Shown: one piece after another, positions 45,842-53,879 of the stretch
Numbering within the stretch: position 1 is the first letter of the stretch
Layout of the letters: each line of letters starts with the position of its first letter
DNA from: NIOZ-UU13 sp964444135
Lineage (GTDB): Bacteria; Planctomycetota; Phycisphaerae; Sedimentisphaerales; Anaerobacaceae
Direction: 5' to 3'
DNA: 64,000 nt
NCBI GenBank assembly: GCA_964444135.1
Contig: CAYUFX010000003.1
Span: 1 to 64,000, forward strand
The notes under the pieces: model-generated
Told to the model about the DNA's origin: nothing
The model's input: the letters and a program-made list of their open reading frames with translations, nothing else
The model's database searches: none
Position numbers and translations under genes: made by a program

Positions 45842-46540
45842 AAAAAGGATTGATTTGTAGAGGGTTCTCGACAGATGTAGAGGGCCGAGGACAGATGACA
45901 GACGACAGATGACAGACTACAGAATACAAATGATTGATTATAAGTTTTTGTTGCATAAGGAGTTATATTGTAGTTTGAAATCCTAAATCCTAAGCCCTAA
46001 ATCCTAAACAAATACAAATTACACAAATTTAAATGTTCAAAACGGTTCCCTGTCTAAGGCATGCAGGGATTCGGGCCGGCTGGCTCTAAGTACTTGCTGC
46101 GCTGCAGCTTACGACATGCAATCTGAAATGTCATCTATCGCCTACTGGCGGTTTATGTTTGCTTGCTGGCAAACATGTAGGTATTTTAACATATTTTCAA
46201 ACATTAGTCAACAAAAAAACGGCTAAAAAAAACAATTTTTTTGGTAATACTGAGCGCAGCCGAAGGACCTCAATCTTGTTTTGCCGCCCTGAGCATCGCC
46301 GAAGGGTCTATCCCTAAAAAAGTACCTTTTTGGGTCATCCCGCCAGTTTATGCCGTTATGTTTAACCCCCTGCACTGTCGGGGGTTCCTGACTTGTCGGG
46401 GAAATACGAAATCTGCAAGAGAGTTATCGTTGCCGAGTTTTTATATGAAGAACTTCAGAGACAGATGCTGACTTCGGGTGTAAAATATAAGCATCATAAT
46501 TATAGTTTTATGGTGGATTGAGTAAGGAGACTAAAGGAAT
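45842..46540. other. Non-coding interval with simple repeats upstream of the restriction-modification island
   Basis: 45870-45930 is rich in GACAGATGACAGAC-type text and 45980-46010 in CCTAAATCCTAA-type text, both simple repeats. 46048-46181 is a hairpin cluster listed separately. 46240-46330 carries CGAAGGACC...CGAAGGGTC, like the dispersed repeat family C interior. No gene is supported. Confidence 0.6.
46048..46181. other. Cluster of five hairpins, possible structured RNA or recombination site
   Basis: In 134 bases there are CCCTG/CAGGG (46048-46068), GCTGC-GCT-GCAGC (46096-46108), GACAT/ATGTC (46113-46132), CGCC-TACT-GGCG (46139-46150) and ATGTTTGC/GCAAACAT with a 6-base loop (46155-46176). 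The last is enclosed by CCTAC/GTAGG, which competes with the fourth. A short T-rich run follows on the plus strand. I know no family with this order. Confidence 0.45.
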
Positions 46541-47350
46541 ATGACCAGGAACATACAACAAACGCTTTTTACTCTCGAAAGCATGCCACAAAAAGTTTTA
46601 GTAGGTCGTGGCCGAACAACTGAGAGACTGAAGAGATTGGACCTCCAGGGTGAGTTGAGGGAAAAAGTTTTGCCATATTGCCGACTTGATTATGGGGACG
46701 TGTGGGAGGATACTATTAGGGGACATAAAGTCGCTGTTCTTGACGCCAGCAAAATTGAGGATATAAGAAAACTTGTAGGAGAGAAAAAAGCCAAACTTAT
46801 AATAAATGATCCTCCCTATAATGTTGTGGTCGGAAATGCGAATACTAACAATCTACCGAAAACTTCGATCAAAAATTACATAGAATTCTCGCGTGAGTGG
46901 GTGGCCAACAGCCTTGCTATAATGGAAGAACATTGTCATCTCTATGTCTGGATTGGTGCGGATTATAAAGATAACTTCCAACCGCTTCCAGATTTCATGA
47001 TAATGATGAGACAGTTCCGAGAGCTCAAGGCTCGCAATTTCATAACTATGCGCAATCAAAGAGGATACGGAACTCAAGAGAACTGGATGTGGGTTCGTCA
47101 AGAGTTACTTCATTACACACGTGGAAAACCTGAATTTAGAGTTGTTTACACAGATATACCAAAAATCCTAAGAGGTTATTACAAAATAGTGAACGGAAAG
47201 AATACAGAGAATCTAGAAAGAAGTAAATCAGATACTATTAGACCTGGCAATGTTTGGGTCGATGTTCAACAAGTCTTTTATCGTATGGAAGAAAATGTGC
47301 CTGGGTGCTGTGCTCAAAAACCTTTGAAAGCAATTGAAAAGAGAGCTTAA
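46541..47350 (+). CDS. DNA adenine/cytosine-N4 methyltransferase, C-terminally truncated
   Basis: 269 residues. The catalytic motif IV is LIINDPPYNVVVG (DPPY near residue 90), followed by the typical WVANSLAIMEEHCHLYVWIG and ENWMWVRQELLHYTRGKPEF. The order fits the beta class (motif IV first, SAM site last). It reaches CAQKPLKAIEKRA and stops exactly where the family continues into the SAM-binding region with an F-x-G-x-G motif; that motif is missing in every frame downstream. It is therefore either inactive, or dependent on another chain. AAGGAG and AAAGGA lie upstream. Base composition is visibly more AT-rich than neighbours, suggesting transfer. First gene of the island with 47352-48909. 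Confidence 0.8.
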   Translation: MTRNIQQTLFTLESMPQKVLVGRGRTTERLKRLDLQGELREKVLPYCRLDYGDVWEDTIRGHKVAVLDASKIEDIRKLVGEKKAKLIINDPPYNVVVGNANTNNLPKTSIKNYIEFSREWVANSLAIMEEHCHLYVWIGADYKDNFQPLPDFMIMMRQFRELKARNFITMRNQRGYGTQENWMWVRQELLHYTRGKPEFRVVYTDIPKILRGYYKIVNGKNTENLERSKSDTIRPGNVWVDVQQVFYRMEENVPGCCAQKPLKAIEKRA

Positions 47351-47351
47351 A

Positions 47352-47483
47352 ATGTTTATTAAAGAGTGGATTGAACTTACATTACATGAATTGGCGGATG
47401 AGATATTAACAGCTAAAAGCCAAGAAGAAATTCAAAAAATACTTTTTAAGTATGCTGAGGAAATATTCTTAGCGCAAAAGTAA
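47352..47483 (+). CDS. Small acidic helical protein, 43 residues, unknown
   Basis: MFIKEWIELTLHELADEIL... begins one base after the methyltransferase stop and ends eight bases before the next ATG, so it is packed as an operon member. Almost the whole peptide is amphipathic helix rich in Glu and Lys, with EEIQKILFKYAEEIF. The tight spacing (TAA-A-ATG) suggests coupled translation. It may be a real small subunit or a leftover of the truncated methyltransferase region, though it does not resemble the missing part. Confidence 0.45.
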   Translation: MFIKEWIELTLHELADEILTAKSQEEIQKILFKYAEEIFLAQK

Positions 47484-47491
47484 GAATAGTA

Positions 47492-48265
47492 ATGATAGGG
47501 TATAAAAACATAAACTTTGAGACTTCATCATACTTACCCTTAATTTGGATAACTCCTTATTCTCAAGGAGTGTTAGATTTAGTTAACAGAAACAAAACCG
47601 CAAAATTTTATATCCAGGAAGATTGTATAAAAGAAGCATTAAGCTATTTCAACTTCAACCGCGATTGGTTCCGAGACCCTGTTGTAAGACTTAAGCAATT
47701 AGCAAAAACTTTACCTGATTGGCAGATAAAATCACTTTCTTTTCCAAGCACAGCATTTCAGATTTTATTAGGAGGAAAAATTTGGCCTTCGAGTATGTAC
47801 TTAAATTTTGTAAGACATACAACTTTTTTATATGCCGATTTGGTTGACAATATTGATTTCAGGTCTGATCCTCGAAATGGGTTATACGAACTTGCTGAAA
47901 AAATAGATGAGAGGTTTAAGTTTTTGAAGGCAATGATAAGTAACCATCTCTCAAGTGAATATTTCGAGATCAATTTTAAAAATATTATCCCTTACTGGGG
48001 TCGCTTTTATGTTCCTAAGATTCCAACTAAGAGTTTAAGGGTTATTAGTTGGAAAGATCCACAATCTTTCATAAAGGGACCTGCGAAAATTAGAGACTTA
48101 TACCATTATGAAAGTATGATTAAATCTAATATAAAGTTTGGGATGATGATTGTAGCTAACACTGGCTTTGCTGGGCATATTAAAAACAGCAGAAAAGACA
48201 TGCCTATTGAAATTGTTTGTTCGTCAAGCAAGCAAAACGATATTTATCTTGACCAAGAATTTTAA
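47492..48265 (+). CDS. Unknown 257-residue protein in the restriction-modification island
   Basis: No family recognised. It is AT-rich in base use, rich in Phe, Tyr, Ile, Lys and Asn, and has no signal peptide or membrane helix. Segments of note are WITPYSQGVLDL, GGKIWPSSMYLNF and FGMMIVANTGFAGH. It starts eight bases after the small ORF and sits between the methyltransferase and the nuclease-like gene, so a role as specificity, control or nuclease subunit is possible, but nothing in the sequence proves it. Confidence 0.7.
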   Translation: MIGYKNINFETSSYLPLIWITPYSQGVLDLVNRNKTAKFYIQEDCIKEALSYFNFNRDWFRDPVVRLKQLAKTLPDWQIKSLSFPSTAFQILLGGKIWPSSMYLNFVRHTTFLYADLVDNIDFRSDPRNGLYELAEKIDERFKFLKAMISNHLSSEYFEINFKNIIPYWGRFYVPKIPTKSLRVISWKDPQSFIKGPAKIRDLYHYESMIKSNIKFGMMIVANTGFAGHIKNSRKDMPIEIVCSSSKQNDIYLDQEF

Positions 48266-48333
48266 ACGACGCATAGGGGAAGAGTTGAATATCAGATTAG
48301 TTTTTCCCTTTTAATGAGTATGAATATATCCTC

Positions 48334-48909
48334 ATGTTCCTTCTTGACAAGGGTGTAATTCAATTTGGCGAATACGAGAAGCTGCGGGAAAGCTATGTTT
48401 CAACAAACAAATATTTGGAACTTTATGGTCTTGCGCCCCGAATATTTGGACAGGTTTGGGGAGAACAACACATAATGGATATAGATGATAGATTCAAGAA
48501 CGCAGACAAATCTCTCGACCCGAATTACGAAGGCCAATATGATCTTTGGATTGAAGGTGCGAGAATTGAGGTTAAAGCATCGCGCGCAATTAATAAAAAG
48601 AAACGCGGAAATTTAGTTTCAAAGGCACTCATATACGATTCACCAGAGCCGTTCTGGATGAACTTCCAGCAGTTGAAGCTCGATGTTTGTGATGTGTTCG
48701 TTTTCATAGGTGTGTGGGTTGATCAGATTATTTACTGGGTGCTATCAAACGAAGACGCGAAATCAAGTGAGTATTTAAGCCATCAGCACAGAGGTGGAAT
48801 TGAATATCAGATAGGGGTAACTGACAAAAACATTTCAGACTTTGATGTATTCCGTACAAACGCATCAGATATAGTTGGAAAGGTCATTTCTATCTGTAAG
48901 ACTCGATAG
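48334..48909 (+). CDS. PD-(D/E)XK-type restriction endonuclease-like protein
   Basis: 191 residues. QYDLWIEGARIEVKASRAI gives the order D-(x8)-E-x-K expected of a PD-(D/E)XK nuclease site: Asp of YDLW, Glu and Lys of EVK. It has no further domain I know. The start is uncertain: the ATG has no ribosome site, the frame stays open upstream to a TAG at 48298-48300, and a TTG at 48285 with AGGGG before it lies in another frame that closes after nine codons, so a frameshift may hide a longer N-terminus. Its place behind a methyltransferase supports a type II restriction role. Confidence 0.65.
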   Translation: MFLLDKGVIQFGEYEKLRESYVSTNKYLELYGLAPRIFGQVWGEQHIMDIDDRFKNADKSLDPNYEGQYDLWIEGARIEVKASRAINKKKRGNLVSKALIYDSPEPFWMNFQQLKLDVCDVFVFIGVWVDQIIYWVLSNEDAKSSEYLSHQHRGGIEYQIGVTDKNISDFDVFRTNASDIVGKVISICKTR

Positions 48910-48973
48910 TGCTCAAGTACGGATGTATTTCGAAAAGGGCCACGAGGCACGAACGACAGGCGACGAAAATCGT

Positions 48974-49090
48974 TTAGAGATTGTATTCCTTGATTTTACG
49001 GTAGAGAGTTCTTTCGCCGATGCCGAGGATTTTTGCTGCCTTTTCTCGGTTGCCCTGGGTCTTGGCTAATGTGTCTATGATGGCCTGCAT
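48974..49090 (-). pseudogene. Fis-type helix-turn-helix tail of a sigma-54 activator (relic)
   Basis: 38 codons reading MQAIIDTLAKTQGN then REKAAKILGIGERTLYRKIKEY, the C-terminal DNA-binding helix-turn-helix of NtrC-type regulators. A stop codon directly precedes the ATG in frame, while the other frame reads EQNLK, as if a one-base shift had cut it off. The AAA+ and receiver domains are absent: only 24 bases separate it from the trkA stop. It is most likely the surviving end of a deleted response regulator. Confidence 0.7.
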
Positions 49091-49114
49091 TTAAGGTTCT
49101 GCTCTGCGATAATA

Positions 49115-49798
49115 TCAGGTTTTGTTTTTAGCAGTCAGCAAATCCACCGCCTTTTTAATGTTCTCAGCCGTTGAGATTAAGAACAGCTCATCGCCTTCAT
49201 TGATGACCTGCTTGCCCCTGGGAATTGAAAATTCTTCAGTTTGCTGATTATATACCGCAATGAAAACACACTGGGATGGGAAGTGGCGACTTCCCACAAT
49301 GTCCTGAACGCTCTTACCGGCAACTTTTGCATGCTCAGGCACAATAATCATGAAGATATTCGCTTTGCCTCCGCCTATGGTGGTTATTCTTCGCACCGTA
49401 GGATTCTCGATATCCATCATTATCTGGCTGACCATCAGGTCGGTTACACGAACAATCGAGTTTACGCCTGCAACTCTATAAGCATGTTTATACGCAGGGT
49501 CTCTCATCCTGACTATAATCTGGGGCACCTCAAAACTTTTAGCCAATATTGCGCAAGCAAGGTTATCGGCATCATTGACTGTTGCAGCAACTACAACATC
49601 GGCCTTTCCGATGCCGGCTTCATTCAAGGTTTCGATGCTCGTGGCGCTACCCCTGAGCGCAACAACGCCTGTTTCTGCATACAGCTTGTCACAGATTTCC
49701 TTGTTCTGCTCAATCAAAACCACATCATGCTTGTTATCCAATAATCTGCGAACAATTCCTCCCCCAACCATCCCGCCACCAGCGACTATAATATACAT
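49115..49798 (-). CDS. trkA: TrkA potassium uptake regulatory protein
   Basis: About 227 residues. A Rossmann NAD(H)-binding TrkA_N domain begins YIIVAGGGMVGGGIVRRLL, with VVLIEQNKE after the second strand, DVVVAATVNDADNLA and VPQIIVRMRDP. The C-terminal half has a TrkA_C/RCK-C domain (GRHFPSQCVFIAVYN, INEGDELFLIS). It gates the TrkH channel encoded upstream on the same strand. I choose the ATG at 49798, eight bases after a clear GGAGG, rather than 49864, whose extra residues come from repeat-like DNA. One domain pair only, half the length of E. coli TrkA. Confidence 0.93.
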   Translation of the reverse strand: MYIIVAGGGMVGGGIVRRLLDNKHDVVLIEQNKEICDKLYAETGVVALRGSATSIETLNEAGIGKADVVVAATVNDADNLACAILAKSFEVPQIIVRMRDPAYKHAYRVAGVNSIVRVTDLMVSQIMMDIENPTVRRITTIGGGKANIFMIIVPEHAKVAGKSVQDIVGSRHFPSQCVFIAVYNQQTEEFSIPRGKQVINEGDELFLISTAENIKKAVDLLTAKNKT

Positions 49799-49829
49799 TT
49801 TTACTGCCTCCAATAAAGCTGGTAACTGG

Positions 49830-49896
49830 TGATTGGTAACTGGTGAGTGATAATTGCTTACCATTTAACCAATTAACCATTTAACCAATTAACCAT
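49830..49896. repeat. Short direct repeats between trkH and trkA
   Basis: ACCAATTAACCATTTA recurs two to three times in tandem (49866-49900), beside TGGTAACTGGTGA-type text. The trkH coding end lies at the right edge. Same simple repeat flavour as at 18746 and 27690. Confidence 0.6.
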
Positions 49897-51423
49897 TTAA
49901 CTAATTCTCCAGGCCTTCCTTGAAAACAAAAGCAATACCGGCAATATTTCCAGTCTTCCCGCCAGCATTCCAAAAATATATGTTAATTTCACAATAGGGT
50001 GAATACTTATTATATCCTGGCCCGAGATATAACATGGGCCGATATTGCCCATCGAGGAAAACATCCCCGAAAACGACTGCCAGGGACTTTGATTTGAAAA
50101 CAGAGCTGTAATCACTCCGCCAACCAGTAATAATGCCATCCAGGTAAAAAATAAAGCAGCTATCCGATGCACTTCGTCTTCGGGCAACATTTTCCTGTCA
50201 ATAATCAGTCCTGTAGATGCCTTGCTGGAGGTTCTCAGCTTGAAAATCTCCCTGAACATCAGCCGATTAAGTATGGCGATGCGCAAAACCTTAAAGCCGC
50301 CACCCGTTGAGCCAACACAGGCGCCAATAACCATCATAACCAGGAACAATTGCTTAGCCGCGGCACCGAAGAAATCAGAGCCAATATTCTTTGTCGCAAA
50401 ACCGGTCGTTGTGAGAATAGAAATCACCTGGAATATTCCATGCCGGAATGAGCGCTCAAATTCGCCGAGGTCAATAGCGGTACCACGTGTGAAGAAGGCT
50501 CCAAGAGCACCTGTCCGGTAGAGACGCTCGACCATAATGACAGTTATAAAAACAGCTATGAGTCGCCACCAGTATCGAATCTCAATGTTGTCCCAGAGTG
50601 CCTTAAAGTCTCTCGTCAAGAGACGGTAATGGACCAGAAAGTTGATTCCGCCCAACATCATTATGAATGCCAGAGTATATTCTATCAGCCTGTAATTGGG
50701 ATGGGTTGCGTAGAATGCTATGCTGTCGTCATGAGGTGAAAAGCCGCCCGTGGACAAAGCGGATAGGGCGTGGCAAACGGCATCGAAAACCGGCATCCTT
50801 TCGACGGCAAGAACGGCCGCAGATAATAACGTAAATATCGCATATATCGCCCAGATTATCCTGAGTGTATGGAACAATCCCGGCGCAGGCCTGCGGGAAG
50901 AAATCTTGTGACCCTCAGCCCCGAAGATATGATGGGCCCCGCCGGCCTGAAAGGTCAGCACCAAGAAAAAGGAAAGTATGCCTATACCACCCAGCCACTG
51001 AGTAAGCGCCCGCCAGAAAAGTATGCTCCTCGGCATATCGTCCAGCCCGGAAAAAATTGTGATACCGGTGGTAGTAAAACCACTCATAGCTTCAAAATAG
51101 GCATCGAGGTAATTGGAACGAACTGCAATTACGAAAGGCAACGCTCCCACCGCTGAGACAACGAGCCAGCTGAGGGCACATATAAGCATAGAACCGGTGG
51201 GATTAAGAGCTGCCGGCTTAAACCTGTGACGCAAAATCATTCCGAGCGAAAATGAGATTAGAGCCGCTATGGCAAAAGCGGTCGCAGTAACCCAGCCGTC
51301 ACCCATTCGTCCCCAGTAAATAAGAACGATTATCAGCGGGAACAAAAGAACCAGGCCTAATACCTCCAGCAGATTCCCAATAAAATGGAATATGCAACTG
51401 ATTCGTCGAAATCCTTTTCTCAT
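49897..51423 (-). CDS. trkH: TrkH potassium channel subunit
   Basis: About 508 residues with many membrane helices and the four selectivity-filter loops of the Trk/Ktr superfamily: SGFTTTGITIF, ALSTGGFSPHDD, SILTTTGFATKN and FSSMGNIGPCYISG. It moves K+ into the cell together with TrkA encoded right behind it. Three ATGs in a row are possible (51435, 51429, 51423). I favour the last because GGAG is six bases upstream of it, inside the first codons of the longer version. A strong promoter lies about 50 bases upstream. Confidence 0.94.
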   Translation of the reverse strand: MRKGFRRISCIFHFIGNLLEVLGLVLLFPLIIVLIYWGRMGDGWVTATAFAIAALISFSLGMILRHRFKPAALNPTGSMLICALSWLVVSAVGALPFVIAVRSNYLDAYFEAMSGFTTTGITIFSGLDDMPRSILFWRALTQWLGGIGILSFFLVLTFQAGGAHHIFGAEGHKISSRRPAPGLFHTLRIIWAIYAIFTLLSAAVLAVERMPVFDAVCHALSALSTGGFSPHDDSIAFYATHPNYRLIEYTLAFIMMLGGINFLVHYRLLTRDFKALWDNIEIRYWWRLIAVFITVIMVERLYRTGALGAFFTRGTAIDLGEFERSFRHGIFQVISILTTTGFATKNIGSDFFGAAAKQLFLVMMVIGACVGSTGGGFKVLRIAILNRLMFREIFKLRTSSKASTGLIIDRKMLPEDEVHRIAALFFTWMALLLVGGVITALFSNQSPWQSFSGMFSSMGNIGPCYISGQDIISIHPIVKLTYIFGMLAGRLEILPVLLLFSRKAWRIS

Positions 51424-51470
51424 TCGCATCTCCATAGTTTATCAAAAACCGCTGTCGGCCTGATTTCTTA

Positions 51471-51498
51471 ATTATATTGACAGTGGGGACTATTGCAA
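51471..51498 (-). promoter_or_regulatory. Sigma-70 promoter for trkH-trkA
   Basis: On the minus strand TTGCAA and a perfect TATAAT are separated by 16 bases, close upstream of trkH. On the plus side a lone TATAAT at 51585-51590 could serve the AAA ATPase gene, but no good -35 is seen there. The rest of 51499-51719 holds nothing else. Confidence 0.6.
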
Positions 51499-51719
51499 GC
51501 AATTTAACAGGCCAATATCACAGCCGACCGGCACAAAAGATTTGTAATGGTCGAATTTGGACTTTTGTTTTTTGGGTTTTTCTTTATAATGGGGGCAACT
51601 AATCCGAGTTAACCAATTTAAAGATTTGTCTATAGTAAGATGCTTCCAATAATTATGTTAGATTGTTAGGCTCAGAACACGGTATTGGTTATATAAATAA
51701 ATACGTGGGGCAGCGTACA

Positions 51720-53207
51720 ATGGACGATATCGAGCGATTTGAACAACTTATCAATAGCGGCTATTGCTGCATATCTATCGTCACCCATGAAGAACGCTAC
51801 GCACTTGAAATCATACGCCAGGCGGCACTTGGGCAAAAGCGTGGTATGTGGATATGGTCTGTCGCCGGCGGCGTCAGAGAGGGCCTTCTAGCCGACAGCC
51901 CTTTCATAGCTGATACTGAAACTCCCGCCACCGGACTTCGTCATCTTACCGATGTAAAGGAAGGTTCTATTTGTGTAACCCTCGACCTTGCTGAACATCT
52001 CAAGGGAGGCCTGACGTTGCGGGCTCTGCGTGACCTTATTGACTGTTTGGAGAAGAACGGCAGCACACTCGTGATGATTGACAGCGAAGACAAACTGCCA
52101 GAAGTCGTAAAATCTTATGCAAGGCCTTTTGAAATTTCTTTTCCAAACCAAAGAGAGCTTTTAGAAATCGTTCGTAAAACAGTACAGCGTTTTCACCGCG
52201 AAAGACCTATTGAGGTTGGCATATCGAAAAAAGGGCTGGACACCATTGTACGTAACCTTCGTGGCCTGACCCGCCGTCAGGCCGAACGCATTATTATCGA
52301 TACCGTCGCCGATGACAGGCGCTTCGACGACAATGATATAAATATCGTAATTGCAAGCAAACGACGGATTATTCAACGGGGTGGTTTGCTGGAGTATATC
52401 CAGATACCACTTGACCTGAGCGAAATCGGTGGTATGAGGCGACTGAAGAAATGGCTCAACCAGCGTAAAGACGCATTTAGCTCCAAAGCCACGAAGTTCG
52501 GTCTTGAAGCACCCAAAGGCGTACTTATGCTTGGCGTCCAGGGTGCCGGAAAAAGTCTCTGTGCCAAGGCCATTGCAACCGCCTGGCACCAGCCGCTATT
52601 GAGATTGGACCCCGGCGCTCTATTCAACAGCTACATTGGCGAATCTGAGCGCAACCTCCGAGAAGCGCTACGTCAAAGCGAAATGATGTCACCAGTAGTT
52701 CTTTGGATTGATGAGATCGAAAAGGGTTTTGCCTCGGCTGCCAGTCAAAGTACCGATGGGGGCCTGTCCAAAAGGATGTTCGGCACCCTGCTGACCTGGA
52801 TGCAGGAGCACGAAGCACCAGTATTCGTCGTAGCTACTGCCAATGACATCGAGGCCTTGCCACCTGAACTTCTGCGCAAAGGCCGATTCGACGAGATATT
52901 CTTTGTTGACCTGCCCAACCTGGATGTGCGAAAAGAAATATTTGCCATCCATCTAAAGAAACGCAAACGAGACCCGAAGAAGTTCGAGTTGAAGACATTG
53001 GCCGAGGCATCTAAAGGTTATAGCGGCTCTGAAATTGAGCAGGCCATCTTGTCCGCTCTGCATGAGGCATATACCGAAAAAACCGATCTAAACACAGAAA
53101 GGATTCTTTCGGCCTTGAGGTCTTCACCGCCGCTTTCAGTAACATTAGCCGAAAGAGTCCAGTGCCTGCGGGCCTGGGCCGAGGGCAGATGCGTCCCCGC
53201 TGATTGA
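51720..53207 (+). CDS. Ycf46-like AAA ATPase
   Basis: About 495 residues. The N-terminal part (IERFEQLINSGYCCISIVTHEE, GMWIWSVAGG) resembles the Ycf46 family. The AAA core has Walker A VQGAGKSLCAKA, Walker B VLWIDEIEKGFA, sensor 1 FVVATANDIEALP and the arginine finger region RKGRFDEIFFVDLPN; the lid is GYSGSEIEQAILSAL. The ATG at 51720 begins the family-like sequence and has GTGGGG upstream; the longer frame from 51663 adds unrelated residues. Probably a protein-remodelling ATPase. Its partner is unknown. Confidence 0.88.
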   Translation: MDDIERFEQLINSGYCCISIVTHEERYALEIIRQAALGQKRGMWIWSVAGGVREGLLADSPFIADTETPATGLRHLTDVKEGSICVTLDLAEHLKGGLTLRALRDLIDCLEKNGSTLVMIDSEDKLPEVVKSYARPFEISFPNQRELLEIVRKTVQRFHRERPIEVGISKKGLDTIVRNLRGLTRRQAERIIIDTVADDRRFDDNDINIVIASKRRIIQRGGLLEYIQIPLDLSEIGGMRRLKKWLNQRKDAFSSKATKFGLEAPKGVLMLGVQGAGKSLCAKAIATAWHQPLLRLDPGALFNSYIGESERNLREALRQSEMMSPVVLWIDEIEKGFASAASQSTDGGLSKRMFGTLLTWMQEHEAPVFVVATANDIEALPPELLRKGRFDEIFFVDLPNLDVRKEIFAIHLKKRKRDPKKFELKTLAEASKGYSGSEIEQAILSALHEAYTEKTDLNTERILSALRSSPPLSVTLAERVQCLRAWAEGRCVPAD

Positions 53208-53219
53208 AATACAGACCAG

Positions 53220-53245
53220 AAAGCTTTAGGCTTTTATCTTTTTGC
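53220..53245 (+). terminator. Weak terminator after the AAA ATPase gene
   Basis: AAAGC-TTTAG-GCTTT forms a 5-bp stem followed by TATCTTTTT, 13 bases past the stop codon. A short stem, so only a modest candidate. Confidence 0.35.
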
Positions 53246-53275
53246 CCTTCTCCTTATAATAGGTTCTGATGTTAT

Positions 53276-53305
53276 GCAAAATTGAGGTTAGGCATACTTT
53301 GAAAA
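53276..53305. repeat. Solo end of element family B
   Basis: Matches the termini of the 27520-27676 element: the 21-base end is identical to the inverted right end and the next nine bases CTTTGAAAA equal those after the left end. No second terminus is found downstream, so this is a truncated copy or a lone end. Confidence 0.8.
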
Positions 53306-53359
53306 AGACTTAATAAGCCCACTAATTAATTGAGCTTAAATGATTTAAGGGTATCTGTT

Positions 53360-53764
53360 ATGGCAAAACGGAATTTATTTTTCTTATCGGCTTTTGGCTT
53401 AAGTGCAAGCCTGTTACTTGCCGGCTGTGTGGAACGTAAGCTGACAATCAACACCAAGCCGCAGGAAGCTTTGGTCGTATTGAACGATGAGGAGATAGGC
53501 ACCTCACCTGTTACGGTCTCGTTTGAATGGTACGGCGATTATTGGGTTAGAATAAGCAAACAAGGCTACGAAACCCTCGACACCCACTGCAAGTTAAAAG
53601 GGCCGTGGTATGACGGATTTCCGTTTGATTTTTTCTCGCAAATAATCAGCCCGGACAGAATCGTCGATTCATACGAATGGACGTTCGAGCTTGAACCCAA
53701 AAAGCAAATAAGCCGAGAAGAGTTAATCCAGAACGCCGAGAAATTGAAGGAGCAGCTTGAATAA
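53360..53764 (+). CDS. PEGA-domain lipoprotein
   Basis: About 134 residues. A signal sequence with lipobox (SLLLAGC) is followed by a PEGA domain (KLTINTKPQEALVVLNDEEIG, GYETLDT), a beta-sandwich found on surface proteins, and a charged C-terminal helix (SREELIQNAEKLKEQL). The ATG at 53360 has AAGG eight bases upstream; an earlier TTG in frame lacks a ribosome site. Probably an outer-membrane or periplasmic anchor protein with unknown partner. Confidence 0.82.
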   Translation: MAKRNLFFLSAFGLSASLLLAGCVERKLTINTKPQEALVVLNDEEIGTSPVTVSFEWYGDYWVRISKQGYETLDTHCKLKGPWYDGFPFDFFSQIISPDRIVDSYEWTFELEPKKQISREELIQNAEKLKEQLE

Positions 53765-53879
53765 CAGGTTATGGTGGATGTTAAACTCTTGCTTTTTAGC
53801 CAGCCAGAAGATATAATAAATTTGTAAGAAACAATGATGTAAATGTTTATTCCTCACTCCAAAACAGCGAGGTATTACT

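Noticed and set aside
46040..46110. tRNA or tmRNA gene in the hairpin cluster
   Set aside because: No T-arm TTCRANNC motif, no acceptor stem and no CCA; the stems do not make a cloverleaf.
46241..46471. 76-codon ORF before the methyltransferase
   Set aside because: Made largely of dispersed repeat text (AEGPQSC, IAEGS); no start signal.
47330..47483. Frameshift joining the methyltransferase to the small ORF to restore its SAM motif
   Set aside because: The shifted reading gives KRELKMFIKEW and onward with no F-x-G-x-G, so it does not repair the enzyme.
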